DNA of 53,470 nt. It comes from CAZRKC01 sp964600665. Its GTDB lineage: Bacteria > Bacillota > SLNR01. Position 1 is the stretch's first letter, and every line of letters starts with the position of its first letter. The notes below the pieces were generated by a model. The model was given only the letters and a program-made list of their open reading frames with translations, searched no databases and had not been told where the DNA came from. Both the position numbers and the translations under genes were made by a program. This document shows, one piece after another, positions 1 through 8,035 of this stretch. The DNA lies in assembly GCA_964600665.1 (NCBI GenBank), contig CAZRKC010000014.1, forward strand, positions 1 to 53,470, given 5' to 3'.

Positions 1-62
1 CCGGCTCTCCATTGCGAAGTATCGGTTTATCCGGGAAGTTCTGATAATACCGCTTATCATAA

Positions 63-179
63 ATTCCTGATAAGCGATACATCGAACAGGTCGGCTCTGC
101 TGACAGGGTTTCTGTCCAGCGCGATGGCCTGCTCTACTCCTATGCAGAGGTGTCAGCCAGTGAGAACAGCCATGCTTGA
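63..179 (+). pseudogene. C-terminal fragment of a phage DNA methyltransferase
   Basis: Reading frame 3 gives a short tail, DKRYIEQVGSADRVSV followed by about 20 further residues, ending at TGA 177-179. It resembles the end of phage-encoded DNA methyltransferases that carry a C-terminal KRYIEQVG segment. A TAA at 60-62 interrupts this frame, and no other frame in bases 1-60 continues a methyltransferase. The fragment therefore appears cut off by unrelated sequence near base 62, or by frameshifts. Such a gene often precedes the small genes that follow here. The identification comes from recall of the family tail and is not certain. Confidence 0.4.
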
Positions 180-248
180 CGATAGCACCGCTGATGATAA
201 AGAATCCCTTCCTCCGACTCGATTTGGCACATATATTTCTCGAAAATC

Positions 249-290
249 ACTTGCTATATGGTGCCTTTAGAGTGATGTATGTACATACCA
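249..290 (+). promoter_or_regulatory. Intergenic leader element, copy 1
   Basis: This stretch starts with ACTTGCTAT, has a TTTAGAG core and ends in ACATAC. A second, diverged copy lies at 1508-1548. Both end about 21-22 bases before the start codon of the next gene. The repeated position suggests a phage promoter or a leader recognised by a phage regulator. No clean -35/-10 pair is present in this copy. Confidence 0.4.
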
Positions 291-311
291 AAACGATAGG
301 AGGTTTTGAAA

Positions 312-1067
312 ATGGAAATCAACTACAATGTATCCGGACCCGACCGCAAGCGACTGGTACAGGCCATTGCGCAAATTCTCGAAAGCAACGCCAAGTACCT
401 CGGCGTTCCATCCTGTGCTTATCAGGTGGACAACTTCACCATCAGTAAGGACGGCATCCTTTCCTTCGACGACCGCGCCAACAGCGGTGAGGCTGAGCAG
501 CTTATCGAGCGCCTTTGTGAAATTGGCTTTGAAGCTGAGATCAAGGAATGCACAGATGGGCTTTGCATTGAGCTTCCGCTGAAAGAAACCACCGAAGCGG
601 CGATTGACAACCTGCGTAGGATGGTTAACAGCAAAGCGACGCTCATCAAAAAAGCGCTCGGTACTGACAGCTTGGAAATCGAGATCACCGAGGAGCGCAT
701 CCGTTTCCCTTGGTTTGATCGCATTCCGAAGCCCGAAGTTATCAGTGCAACTGCTCACTTCCTTGGGCATATGCTTGATGCAGCTAAGAGCCATAAGCGT
801 GTGACTGCCAAGGAAAAAGAAACGGACAATGAGAAGTACGCATTTCGCTGCTTCCTCCTTCGACTCGGCTTTATTGGCGATGAGTTCAAGGAAACGCGTC
901 GGACGCTCCTTCAGAACCTGACCGGCAGTGCCGCATTTCGCTCGGGAACCAAGAAGAGCTTCAGCGCAGAGGACCTCGACGCCGCTACCGACGACTCCGC
1001 AGTGGTAGAAGCGGTTAAAAACTTGCTGAACAATGAGGAGGCGACCAAAAATGAGATTCCCGAGTAA
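312..1067 (+). CDS. Phage protein of unknown function (virulence-related-protein type)
   Basis: The product has 251 residues, is hydrophilic and shows no signal peptide, membrane segment or enzyme motif that I recognise. Proteins of this type occur in clostridial prophages next to DUF4314 genes, sometimes labelled virulence-related, without a known role. The ATG at 312 is preferred because AGGAGG at 298-303 is 8 bases upstream; a TTG at 306 would be only 2 bases from that site. The gene overlaps the next start at 1051 by 17 bases, so translation is probably coupled. A long open frame on the opposite strand is treated as a coding shadow. Confidence 0.7.
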   Translation: MEINYNVSGPDRKRLVQAIAQILESNAKYLGVPSCAYQVDNFTISKDGILSFDDRANSGEAEQLIERLCEIGFEAEIKECTDGLCIELPLKETTEAAIDNLRRMVNSKATLIKKALGTDSLEIEITEERIRFPWFDRIPKPEVISATAHFLGHMLDAAKSHKRVTAKEKETDNEKYAFRCFLLRLGFIGDEFKETRRTLLQNLTGSAAFRSGTKKSFSAEDLDAATDDSAVVEAVKNLLNNEEATKNEIPE

Positions 1068-1281
1068 AGAAATAGTCGAGCGCATCCGACGCCAGTTTTC
1101 GGTTGGTTGCCGCGTGGAGCTTCTCCGCATGGACGACGTGCAGGCTCCACCCATCGGCACCAAGGGCACCGTAACTGGTGTGGACGACACTGGCTCTGTG
1201 ATGGTTAACTGGGACAATGGCAGCGGACTGAACGTGGTCTACGGCGAGGACATTTGCCGGAGGTGCGACGATGACAGATGA
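1051..1281 (+). CDS. DUF4314 family protein
   Basis: This is a 76-residue protein. Its centre, PPIGTKGTVTGVDDTGSVMV, followed by NWDNG and a VVYGED motif, matches the DUF4314 family, a small SH3-like or KOW-like fold of unknown function common in Firmicutes phages. The ATG at 1051 has GAGGAGG at 1035-1041, 9 bases upstream. An earlier in-frame ATG at 1033 lies just before that site and is less likely. The gene overlaps both its upstream neighbour and the next gene at 1271, which suggests one translated cluster. Function is unknown. Confidence 0.75.
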   Translation: MRFPSKEIVERIRRQFSVGCRVELLRMDDVQAPPIGTKGTVTGVDDTGSVMVNWDNGSGLNVVYGEDICRRCDDDR

Positions 1282-1447
1282 AGTGCGTAAGCAGATCCTG
1301 GCTATTCGAGACACTGGGCTGACAAATATGTTTGATGTAGCGACGGTGCAGCGCATCGCCTACGACATGAATTTCTACGAACTGGCAGTGTATCTCGAGG
1401 AAAACCGCAAGGAATATGCCCATTTCATCCTGACCGGCGAGGCATAA
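1271..1447 (+). CDS. DUF5049 family small protein
   Basis: This 58-residue protein starts MTDEVRKQILAIRDTG and continues with TNMFD, an AYDMNFYEL stretch and a HFILTGEA end. This pattern matches DUF5049, a small helical phage protein usually found beside DUF4314. The start ATG overlaps the end of the DUF4314 gene by 11 bases, with GGAGG at 1259-1263 inside that gene serving as ribosome binding site. Function is unknown. The pairing with DUF4314 is the main support beyond the sequence pattern. Confidence 0.65.
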   Translation: MTDEVRKQILAIRDTGLTNMFDVATVQRIAYDMNFYELAVYLEENRKEYAHFILTGEA

Positions 1448-1507
1448 TATACACACTTTTGGGCTCGAATATTTGGTGCTTTTATGCCGGTTTATATCTC
1501 TAAATTG

Positions 1508-1548
1508 ACTTGCTATTGTGTGCTTTCAGAGCGAACATACACATACAA
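1508..1548 (+). promoter_or_regulatory. Intergenic leader element, copy 2
   Basis: This is the second copy of the element at 249-290: ACTTGCTAT, then a TTTCAGAG core, then ACATAC. It overlaps a TTGACT hexamer at 1505-1510 that could be a -35 box. It ends 21 bases before the ATG at 1569, almost the same spacing as copy 1 has to its gene. Confidence 0.4.
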
Positions 1549-1568
1549 AGGCGAAGGGAGGCACGACA

Positions 1569-1796
1569 ATGTGGAAAGAAGGAAGCCTGAAGATCCACGA
1601 CAGCATTTTTCACTACTGGATGAAGGTTTACGAGGAAGGTTCCAAGTTTGGCATCGACGGCGGCAAGGTCAGCAAGCTGATGCTCAAGCGAAACGGCGAG
1701 ATTGTTTGCAACTACGACAGGGGCTGGGACATCAAGCCTGCCGACCCAGATACGCAGCTTGCCCTTGAGCTTCTCCTGCATAAGGAAAACAGCTGA
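1569..1796 (+). CDS. Small phage protein, DUF7678-like
   Basis: The product has 75 residues, beginning MWKEGSLKIHDSIFHYW, with an EGSKFGIDGGKVSKLM centre and an NYDRGWD motif. It resembles a small conserved phage protein family (DUF7678 by recall) with no known role. The start has AGGGAGG at 1555-1561, 7 bases upstream. It stands apart from the three overlapping genes before it and has its own leader element at 1508-1548. A hairpin and a terminator-like structure follow, so it may be the last gene of this block. Confidence 0.6.
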   Translation: MWKEGSLKIHDSIFHYWMKVYEEGSKFGIDGGKVSKLMLKRNGEIVCNYDRGWDIKPADPDTQLALELLLHKENS

Positions 1797-1820
1797 CAGT
1801 CCACGGATTAAATCTCCTTG

Positions 1821-1878
1821 GGAACGAGCCGAGCGGCTCTGTTCCTCGTTATGCAGCCATAATGGGCTGTATTTTTTA
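1821..1878 (+). terminator. Hairpin plus intrinsic terminator before the terminase
   Basis: A strong dyad covers 1821-1845, with GGAAC and GAGCCG pairing to CGGCTC and GTTCC. A second stem, CAGCC (1854-1858) with GGCTG (1865-1869), is followed by a T run at 1872-1877. Together they look like a transcription stop between the 75-residue gene and the terminase. In comparable phages a small terminase gene would be expected in this interval, and none is seen here. Confidence 0.5.
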
Positions 1879-1970
1879 TGCCATTATGAAGGTGGTGACC
1901 GCATATCCGTAAACTGAAAAAATATAAACCGACTGCTTTCAAAGCCAAAGACTCTTATTACAGCAAGGAG

Positions 1971-3506
1971 ATGGCGGATTATGCGGTCTACTTCATTGAA
2001 TGCCTTTCTCACACCAAAGGAACATGGGCGGGAAAGCCCTTTGAACTGATCGACTGGCAGGAACAAATTATCCGGGACGTGTTCGGAACTCTGAAGCCAA
2101 ACGGTTATCGGCAGTTTAACACAGCCTATGTGGAGATTCCGAAGAAGATGGGGAAAAGCGAGCTTGCGGCGGCTGTTGCCCTGTTGCTCACCTGCGGAGA
2201 TACCGAGGAACGCGCCGAGGTTTACGGATGTGCCGCAGACCGCAATCAGGCTTCCATCGTTTTCAACGTGGCGGCGGATATGGTGCGAATGTGTCCGGCG
2301 CTGTCCAAGCGAGTAAAAATCCTGGACTCAATGAAGCGGCTCATTTATCTTCCAAGCGGCAGCATATATCAAGTACTGTCTGCCGATGTTGGAAACAAGC
2401 ACGGTTTCAACACCCACGGTGTGGTGTTTGACGAGTTGCATACCCAGCCGAACCGAAAGCTCTACGACGTTATGACCAAAGGCAGCGGCGATGCCCGGAT
2501 GCAGCCACTGTATTTCTTGATCACCACTGCCGGGGATAATCAAAACAGCATTTGCTGGGAAGTCCACCAAAAGGCTCTGGACATTATAAACGGCAGAAAG
2601 AACGATCCAACCTTCTATCCCGTCATTTATGGCGCTGCCGCTGAAGACGACTGGTCTGATCCGAAGGTGTGGAAAAAAGCAAATCCATCACTTGGTATTA
2701 CGGTCAGCATGGATAAAGTTAAAGTGGCGTTTGAATCGGCAAGGCAGAATCCGGCTGAAGAGAACAGTTTCCGTCAGCTTAGGCTGAACCAGTGGGTCAA
2801 ACAAGCTGTTCGTTGGATGGCTATGGACAAATGGGACGCCTGCGCCTTTGCCGTTGACCCGGAAGCTCTGAGGGGGCGAGTCTGCTATGGCGGGCTTGAC
2901 CTTTCCTCTTCCACTGACATCACGGCATTTGTTCTGGTCTTTCCTCCACTTGATGAAGATGACAATTACGTCATCCTTCCTTACTTCTGGATACCGGAAG
3001 ATAGCATCGACCTGCGGGTTCGCCGTGACCATGTGAATTATGATATTTGGAAGAAACAAGGGTTTTTGTTAACCACTGAAGGCAATGTGGTGCATTACGG
3101 ATTTATCGAAGCCTTTATTGAGGAACTCGGAGAAAAATACAACATCCGCGAGATTGCATTTGACCGCTGGGGTGCAGTTCAGATGACACAGAACCTTGAA
3201 AACTCAGGCTTCACGGTCGTACCATTCGGTCAAGGCTTTAAGGATATGTCCCCTCCGACCAAGGAGCTGATGAAGCTAACCCTGGAACAGAAAATTGCCC
3301 ATGGTGGACATCCGGTGCTCCGGTGGATGATGGACAACATCTATATACGAACCGATCCCGCTGGAAATATAAAGGCGGACAAGGAAAAATCCACAGAGAA
3401 GATTGACGGCGCAGTAGCCACCATTATGGCACTTGACCGGGCGATTCGATGCGGCAACGAAAGTGGCTCTTCGATCTATGACGATCGTGGCCTGCTTGTT
3501 TTTTAG
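1971..3506 (+). CDS. terL: Phage terminase large subunit (Terminase_1 type), 5' end disrupted
   Basis: This is the motor that packages DNA into the prohead through the portal, with an N-terminal ATPase and a C-terminal nuclease. The 511 residues show IPKKMGKSELAAA (Walker A region), VVFDELH (Walker B with the following acidic residue), LITTAG (coupling motif), GGLDLSSSTD (nuclease aspartates) and a DGAVA segment near the end. The ATG at 1971 has AAGGAG directly against it, too close to act as a binding site. Open frame continues upstream to a stop at 1896 and encodes RKLKKYKPTAFKAKDSYYSK, which looks like the missing N-terminus. A frameshift near 1907 probably separates it from ATG 1886. Confidence 0.85.
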   Translation: MADYAVYFIECLSHTKGTWAGKPFELIDWQEQIIRDVFGTLKPNGYRQFNTAYVEIPKKMGKSELAAAVALLLTCGDTEERAEVYGCAADRNQASIVFNVAADMVRMCPALSKRVKILDSMKRLIYLPSGSIYQVLSADVGNKHGFNTHGVVFDELHTQPNRKLYDVMTKGSGDARMQPLYFLITTAGDNQNSICWEVHQKALDIINGRKNDPTFYPVIYGAAAEDDWSDPKVWKKANPSLGITVSMDKVKVAFESARQNPAEENSFRQLRLNQWVKQAVRWMAMDKWDACAFAVDPEALRGRVCYGGLDLSSSTDITAFVLVFPPLDEDDNYVILPYFWIPEDSIDLRVRRDHVNYDIWKKQGFLLTTEGNVVHYGFIEAFIEELGEKYNIREIAFDRWGAVQMTQNLENSGFTVVPFGQGFKDMSPPTKELMKLTLEQKIAHGGHPVLRWMMDNIYIRTDPAGNIKADKEKSTEKIDGAVATIMALDRAIRCGNESGSSIYDDRGLLVF

Positions 3507-3518
3507 CAAAGGAGAGTG

Positions 3519-4781
3519 ATGTCTATGGGAATACTGCAAGGAATATTTAAAGCGCGTGACAAGCCTAAAGACGCCCTCGGTGGCAGCCGCTACAGCTTCT
3601 TTTTCGGAAGTACCAGTGCCGGAAAGCCAGTCAATGAGCAGACCGCTTTGCAAATGACAGCCGTGTACAGCTGTGTGAGAATTTTATCCGAAACCTTAGC
3701 GGGGCTTCCACTCCATGTATATCAGTACAACAATTCCGGAGGCAAAGAAAAACACCTCAAACACCCTCTATATAAACTCCTGCATGATGAACCAAACCCT
3801 GAGATGACTTCGTTTGCGTTTCGAGAAACGTTGATGAGTCATCTTTTATTATGGGGCAACGCCTATGCGCAGATCATACGAAATGCCCGTGGCGATGTCA
3901 TTGCACTTTATCCACTGATGCCAAACAAAATGACGGTCGACCGGGACTCAAGCGGTCGGCTTTTCTATTTGTATCAGCGCAGCAGCGCAGATGCTCCTTC
4001 ACTCGGAAAAGACAGCCAGGTCTACCTTTCTCCCTCCGATGTTTTGCACATCCCGGGCTTAGGCTTTGACGGTCTGGTCGGCTACTCGCCTATTGCAATG
4101 GCAAAAAATGCTGTGGGGCTCGCCATCGCTACCGAGGAATATGGCGCGAAGTTCTTCGCTAACGGAGCTGCTCCGGGTGGTGTGCTGGAACACCCTGGCA
4201 CCATCAAGGACCCGATGAAAATAAAAGAATCCTGGAATGCCGCCTATCAGGGAAGCGGAAATGCCCACCGTGTTGCTGTGCTTGAGGAAGGCATGAAGTA
4301 CCAGACCATTGGCATCTCGCCGGAACAGGCACAGTTTTTGGAAACGCGAAAGTTCCAGATCAATGAGATCGCCCGTATTTTCAGAGTACCGCCCCACATG
4401 CTTGCCGACCTTGAGAAATCATCGTTTTCCAACATCGAGCAGCAATCGCTTGAGTTCGTAAAGTACACCCTTGACCCGTGGGTAGTGCGCTGGGAACAGT
4501 CCATGTGCCGCGCCTTGCTCATGGAAAGCGAAAAGCCAAAGCTATTCATTAGGTTCAATGTGGATGGACTGCTGCGCGGCGACTATGTCAGCCGCATGAA
4601 CGGTTATGCCACCGCACGTCAGAACGGTTGGATGAGCGCCAACGATATCCGCGAGCTTGAAAATCTGGACCGCATCCCAGCGGAGCTCGGTGGTGACCTC
4701 TACCTCATCAACGGTGCGATGACCAAACTGCAGGACGCAGGTGCGTTCGCAAATATGGAAGAAACGAAGGAACTCGAATGA
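3519..4781 (+). CDS. Phage portal protein, HK97 type
   Basis: The portal forms the dodecameric ring at one capsid vertex through which DNA enters and leaves. This 420-residue protein has the typical order: short basic N-terminus, TAVYSCVRILSETLAGLPLHVY, LLWGNAYAQI, VLHIPGLGFDGLVGYSP and FRVPPHMLADLEKSSFSN. Start choice is open: GTG 3516, ATG 3519 and ATG 3525 all follow GGAG at 3511-3514. The first is too close, the second is 4 bases away and the third is 10 bases away. It lies 12 bases after terL and overlaps the protease gene by 4 bases (ATGA). Confidence 0.9.
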   Translation: MSMGILQGIFKARDKPKDALGGSRYSFFFGSTSAGKPVNEQTALQMTAVYSCVRILSETLAGLPLHVYQYNNSGGKEKHLKHPLYKLLHDEPNPEMTSFAFRETLMSHLLLWGNAYAQIIRNARGDVIALYPLMPNKMTVDRDSSGRLFYLYQRSSADAPSLGKDSQVYLSPSDVLHIPGLGFDGLVGYSPIAMAKNAVGLAIATEEYGAKFFANGAAPGGVLEHPGTIKDPMKIKESWNAAYQGSGNAHRVAVLEEGMKYQTIGISPEQAQFLETRKFQINEIARIFRVPPHMLADLEKSSFSNIEQQSLEFVKYTLDPWVVRWEQSMCRALLMESEKPKLFIRFNVDGLLRGDYVSRMNGYATARQNGWMSANDIRELENLDRIPAELGGDLYLINGAMTKLQDAGAFANMEETKELE

Positions 4782-5476
4782 AGAAATTCTGGAACTGGGT
4801 GAAGGACGAAGAGTTTGAAACCCGAACGCTCTACCTTGACGGCGTGATTGCCGAAGAGTCATGGTTTGATGATGATGTCACCCCTAAGGCATTTAAAGCG
4901 GATTTGACTTCCGGTGAGGGTGACATTGTTATTTGGCTTAACTCTCCCGGCGGCGATTGCATTGCGGCAAGTCAAATCTACACCATGCTAATGGACTACA
5001 AAGGCAAGGTTACCGTGAAGGTTGATGGCATTGCCGCATCTGCCGCTTCGGTAATCGCTATGGCGGGAACGAAGGTGCTCATGGCACCAACTGCGCTGAT
5101 GATGGTGCATAACCCGCTGACCGTAGCCATCGGCGACAGCGAAGAAATGCAAAAGGCCATCGCCATGCTTTCGGAGGTAAAAGAAAGCATCATCAACGCC
5201 TACGAAATCAAAACGGGTCAGTCACGGGTAAAGATCTCCCACCTCATGGATGCAGAAACCTGGCTCAATGCTAAAAAAGCCATTGAGCTTGGCTTTGCTG
5301 ACGGAATCTTGGATGACGAAAAGAAACGAACTCAAACCGATGATTTTACCTACGCTTTCAGCCGACGGGCTGTAACGAACTCGCTGCTGGACAAAGTAAA
5401 GCCCAAACTACCAAAACAAAATGCAGGTACACCCGTTGAGTCGCTGGAGAAGCGGCTCTCTTTGATTCAACACTAA
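4778..5476 (+). CDS. ClpP-type head maturation protease
   Basis: This is a 232-residue serine protease of the ClpP fold that trims the capsid protein during head assembly. The oxyanion region LNSPGGD is at residues 54-60, the nucleophile is Ser88 in GIAASAAS, and the base is His111 in MVHNP. An acidic residue near 158-160 (MDAETW) would complete the triad. It overlaps the portal gene by 4 bases and precedes the capsid gene, the usual head gene order. The C-terminal 50 residues (RAVTNSLLDKVKPKLPKQNA region) are charged and may act in scaffolding, which is inference. Confidence 0.9.
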   Translation: MKKFWNWVKDEEFETRTLYLDGVIAEESWFDDDVTPKAFKADLTSGEGDIVIWLNSPGGDCIAASQIYTMLMDYKGKVTVKVDGIAASAASVIAMAGTKVLMAPTALMMVHNPLTVAIGDSEEMQKAIAMLSEVKESIINAYEIKTGQSRVKISHLMDAETWLNAKKAIELGFADGILDDEKKRTQTDDFTYAFSRRAVTNSLLDKVKPKLPKQNAGTPVESLEKRLSLIQH

Positions 5477-5494
5477 AATTAGGAGGGAAATACG

Positions 5495-6703
5495 ATGAAC
5501 AGAATTCTTGAACTGCGTGAAAAGCGCGCAAAGGCATGGGAAGCAACTAAGGCTTTCCTCGACACCAAGCGTGGTGCGGATGGACTGGTTTCCTCTGAAG
5601 ACACCGCAATCTACGATAAGATGGAAGCCGATGTCGTTGCTCTCGGTAGAGAAATTGATCGCCTGGAAAAACAGGAGACCCTTGACCGTGAGCTTTCAAA
5701 ACCTTTAAACATGCCCCTCACTGGCAAACCCGCTTTCCCAGGCATGGAAACCAGAAACGGCAGAGCATCCGACGAGTACAGGAAAGCCTTCTGGAATGCC
5801 ATGCGTACCCGTGCCGGTGAAGGTCTTGATCCAGTCATTCGAAACGCACTGCAGATTGGCACCGACACCGAAGGCGGATATCTTGTTCCTGATGAATTCG
5901 AGCGCACCCTTGTGGAAGCCCTCGATGACGAGAACATCTTCCGCAGGCTGGCAAATGTCATCACCACTTCTTCCGGTGATCGCAAAATCCCGGTCGTAGC
6001 ATCCAAGGGCACAGCCTCCTGGATTGACGAGGAAGGCGCTATTCCTGAAAGTGATGACAGTTTCGGCCAGGTTTCCATTGGCGCTTACAAACTGGGGACA
6101 ATGATCAAGGTTTCCGAGGAACTGCTTAACGACAGTGTATTCAACCTAGAAACCTACATTTCTAAAGAGTTCGCCAGACGTATCGGAAACAAAGAAGAGG
6201 ACGCATTTTTCACCGGCGACGGTTCCGGTAAACCGACCGGTATTTTTGCAGTAACCGGAGGCGCGCAACTCGGTGTTACATCGGCAAGTGCTACAGCCAT
6301 CACCATCGACGAAGTGCTCGACCTCTTCTATTCACTTAAAGCGCCTTACCGCAACAAGGCTGTGTTCGTCATGAATGATGCCACGGTCAAAGCCATCCGT
6401 AAACTTAAAGATGGTCAGGGGCAATACCTCTGGCAGCCATCTTTGCAGGCTGGCACACCCGACACCATCCTGAACCGCCCGCTGTACACCTCAGCGTATG
6501 TTCCTGCGATTGCATCAACTGCTAAGTCCATCGTATTCGGCGATTTCAGCTACTACTGGGTAGCCGACCGTCAAGGACGCGTATTCAAAAGGCTGAACGA
6601 ACTCTATGCCGCTACCGGTCAGGTAGGCTTTGTCGCTACCCAGCGTGTAGACGGAAAGCTAATTCTGCCGGAGGCTATCAAAGTGCTCCAGCAGAAGGCT
6701 TAA
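5495..6703 (+). CDS. Phage major capsid protein, HK97 fold
   Basis: This 402-residue protein builds the icosahedral head. Residues 1 to about 75 are a charged, helical delta-like domain (ELREKRAKAWEATKAFLD region) that acts as an internal scaffold and is normally removed by the protease. The shell domain follows, with LQIGTDTEGGYLVPDEFE, GDRKIPV, SEELLNDSVFNLE and GDGSGKPTGIF, all typical of this family. The start has TAGGAGGG about 8 bases upstream. The gene is complete and shows no frameshift. Confidence 0.92.
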   Translation: MNRILELREKRAKAWEATKAFLDTKRGADGLVSSEDTAIYDKMEADVVALGREIDRLEKQETLDRELSKPLNMPLTGKPAFPGMETRNGRASDEYRKAFWNAMRTRAGEGLDPVIRNALQIGTDTEGGYLVPDEFERTLVEALDDENIFRRLANVITTSSGDRKIPVVASKGTASWIDEEGAIPESDDSFGQVSIGAYKLGTMIKVSEELLNDSVFNLETYISKEFARRIGNKEEDAFFTGDGSGKPTGIFAVTGGAQLGVTSASATAITIDEVLDLFYSLKAPYRNKAVFVMNDATVKAIRKLKDGQGQYLWQPSLQAGTPDTILNRPLYTSAYVPAIASTAKSIVFGDFSYYWVADRQGRVFKRLNELYAATGQVGFVATQRVDGKLILPEAIKVLQQKA

Positions 6704-6715
6704 CGGAGGTGCCAT

Positions 6716-6943
6716 ATGAGTTATAACGCAAAGAACTACACCGAACAGGGCGGCGAGAAGACGATCATTGGCGGTACGCTTGAAATTAAGGAAGGAGCCT
6801 CGGTAACGGGGCTCCCTTCTCTATTCACTCCGGTTCAAAACCAGTCGGCAAGTACAGCAGTGGATGTCGCGGGGCTGCTTGTTGATTTCAACGCACTGCT
6901 AACAAAACTGAAGGCTGCCGGACTGATGGCAGCAGATAGTTAG
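6716..6943 (+). CDS. Head fiber protein
   Basis: The 75-residue product starts MSYNAKNYTEQGGEKTIIGG and contains TLEIKEGASVTGLP, the pattern of short head fiber or decoration proteins (Phage_fiber_2 family, related to the phi29 head fiber N-terminus). These proteins sit on the capsid surface and are mostly dispensable. CGGAGGTG lies 5-8 bases upstream of the ATG. It lies between capsid and connector genes, which fits. The name rests on the N-terminal pattern, since the fibrous tail part is very short here. Confidence 0.7.
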   Translation: MSYNAKNYTEQGGEKTIIGGTLEIKEGASVTGLPSLFTPVQNQSASTAVDVAGLLVDFNALLTKLKAAGLMAADS

Positions 6944-6967
6944 GCATAATGAAAGGACGGTGGCGGT

Positions 6968-7276
6968 ATGACCCTGCTTGAAAAAGTCAAAGCAAACCTC
7001 ATTCTTGAACACTCGGCGGACGATGAACTTCTGCAGCTGTTTATCACTGCCGCCATTGGCTACGCCGAGAGCTATCAGCACCTTCTTGAAAACGTCTATA
7101 ACGATACCCCGATGCCCCCTACCACAGAGCAGGCCATCATTATGCTGTCGTCCCATTTCTATGAATCAAGGGACGGCAGCACGGGTGGCTTTTTTGCTGA
7201 CAACGTGCAGGCCGGGCAGCAGGTTTGGAATACGGTCAATCTCTTGTTGCGGCTGGACCGGGATTGGAAGGTGTGA
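6968..7276 (+). CDS. Head-tail connector protein (gp6-like)
   Basis: This 102-residue, mostly helical protein begins MTLLEKVKANLILEHSADD and contains AIIMLSSHFYESRDG, the pattern of the Phage_connect_1 / HK97 gp6 family. It forms a ring below the portal that links head and tail. Its start follows a GGACGGTGG site. The gene lies 24 bases after the head fiber gene and ends two bases before the next start. No residue change from the family is obvious. Confidence 0.8.
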   Translation: MTLLEKVKANLILEHSADDELLQLFITAAIGYAESYQHLLENVYNDTPMPPTTEQAIIMLSSHFYESRDGSTGGFFADNVQAGQQVWNTVNLLLRLDRDWKV

Positions 7277-7278
7277 TC

Positions 7279-7611
7279 ATGACCTATGGAAAGATGAACA
7301 CCTTCATCGACATCACCCAGAAAGTGACCATGAAAGATCATGAGGGTTTTCGGACGGAGGTCGACAATATCATCGCTTCTGTCAAGGCGTATCGGGAGGG
7401 TCGGCACGGCAACGAGAAATGGGCAAACAGAGCCACATTCTCAGAAGCCACCGCTCTTTTTCGTTTTCGCCGAATCCCACATGTGACCGTTACTACTTCG
7501 ATGGTTGTGGTGGACAAAGAAGGTCGTTTTGAAATCACCTCGGTAGAGGATGTCAAAGGGCGCGGAATGTATATAGAGGTTCTTGCCAAGGAGGTGAAAT
7601 CCGGTGGCTAA
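7279..7611 (+). CDS. Phage head closure protein / head-tail adaptor
   Basis: The 110-residue product (MTYGKMNTFIDITQKVTMKD onward) has the beta-rich pattern of the head-tail joining family (SPP1 gp16 / HK97 gp7-like), including FRFRRIPHVTVTTSMVV and a DVKGRGMYIEV end. The protein closes the head after packaging. ATG 7279 follows GAAGGTGTG and lies two bases after the connector gene. An earlier in-frame start inside the connector gene is not supported by a binding site. It overlaps the next gene by 8 bases. Confidence 0.7.
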   Translation: MTYGKMNTFIDITQKVTMKDHEGFRTEVDNIIASVKAYREGRHGNEKWANRATFSEATALFRFRRIPHVTVTTSMVVVDKEGRFEITSVEDVKGRGMYIEVLAKEVKSGG

Positions 7612-8035
7612 GACAGCATTTAAAATGCCGGATGACTTCCTGCTGAAGCTATCCAGACTTGGCGAAAAAACGGATGAGATCATTCCCCGCGTACTGAAAG
7701 CGGGTGGTGAGGTTGTAAAAGCAAAAGTAAAAAGCAACCTCCAGAGTGTCATCGGAATTGGTATAAAGGAGGACAGCCGCGCAACCGGTGAACTCGTTTC
7801 AGCACTGGGGGTCTCTTCTGCTAAACAAGACCGGGACGGGAATTTCAATGTCAAGGTCGGCTTTTCCGAGCCTCGCAGGGACGGCAAAAGCAATGCCATG
7901 GTTGCGGGCGTTTTGGAGTACGGCAAACATGGACAGCCGCCTAAACCTTTTCTGAAGCCTGCGAAAACAGCAAGCAAAAAGGCCTGTATTGACACGATGA
8001 TCACAGTGTTTGAAAAGGAGGTTGAGAAAATATGA
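7604..8035 (+). CDS. HK97 gp10-family tail completion / neck protein
   Basis: This is a 143-residue protein. The pattern of an N-terminal helix, AGGEVVKAKVKSNLQ, VGFSEPRRDGKSNAMVAGVLEYG and KPFLKPA is characteristic of the HK97-gp10_like family. These proteins act at the head-tail interface during tail completion. Translation probably starts at the GTG at 7604, since AAGGAGGTGA at 7589-7598 is well placed. It overlaps genes on both sides, so this run of neck genes is translated as a coupled block. Confidence 0.8.
   Translation: MAKTAFKMPDDFLLKLSRLGEKTDEIIPRVLKAGGEVVKAKVKSNLQSVIGIGIKEDSRATGELVSALGVSSAKQDRDGNFNVKVGFSEPRRDGKSNAMVAGVLEYGKHGQPPKPFLKPAKTASKKACIDTMITVFEKEVEKI

Noticed and set aside
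267..1217. A 316-codon open frame on the - strand opposite the first phage genes
   Set aside because: The + strand genes have good binding sites, overlapping starts and known family matches; the - strand product resembles nothing and arises from shared codon bias.
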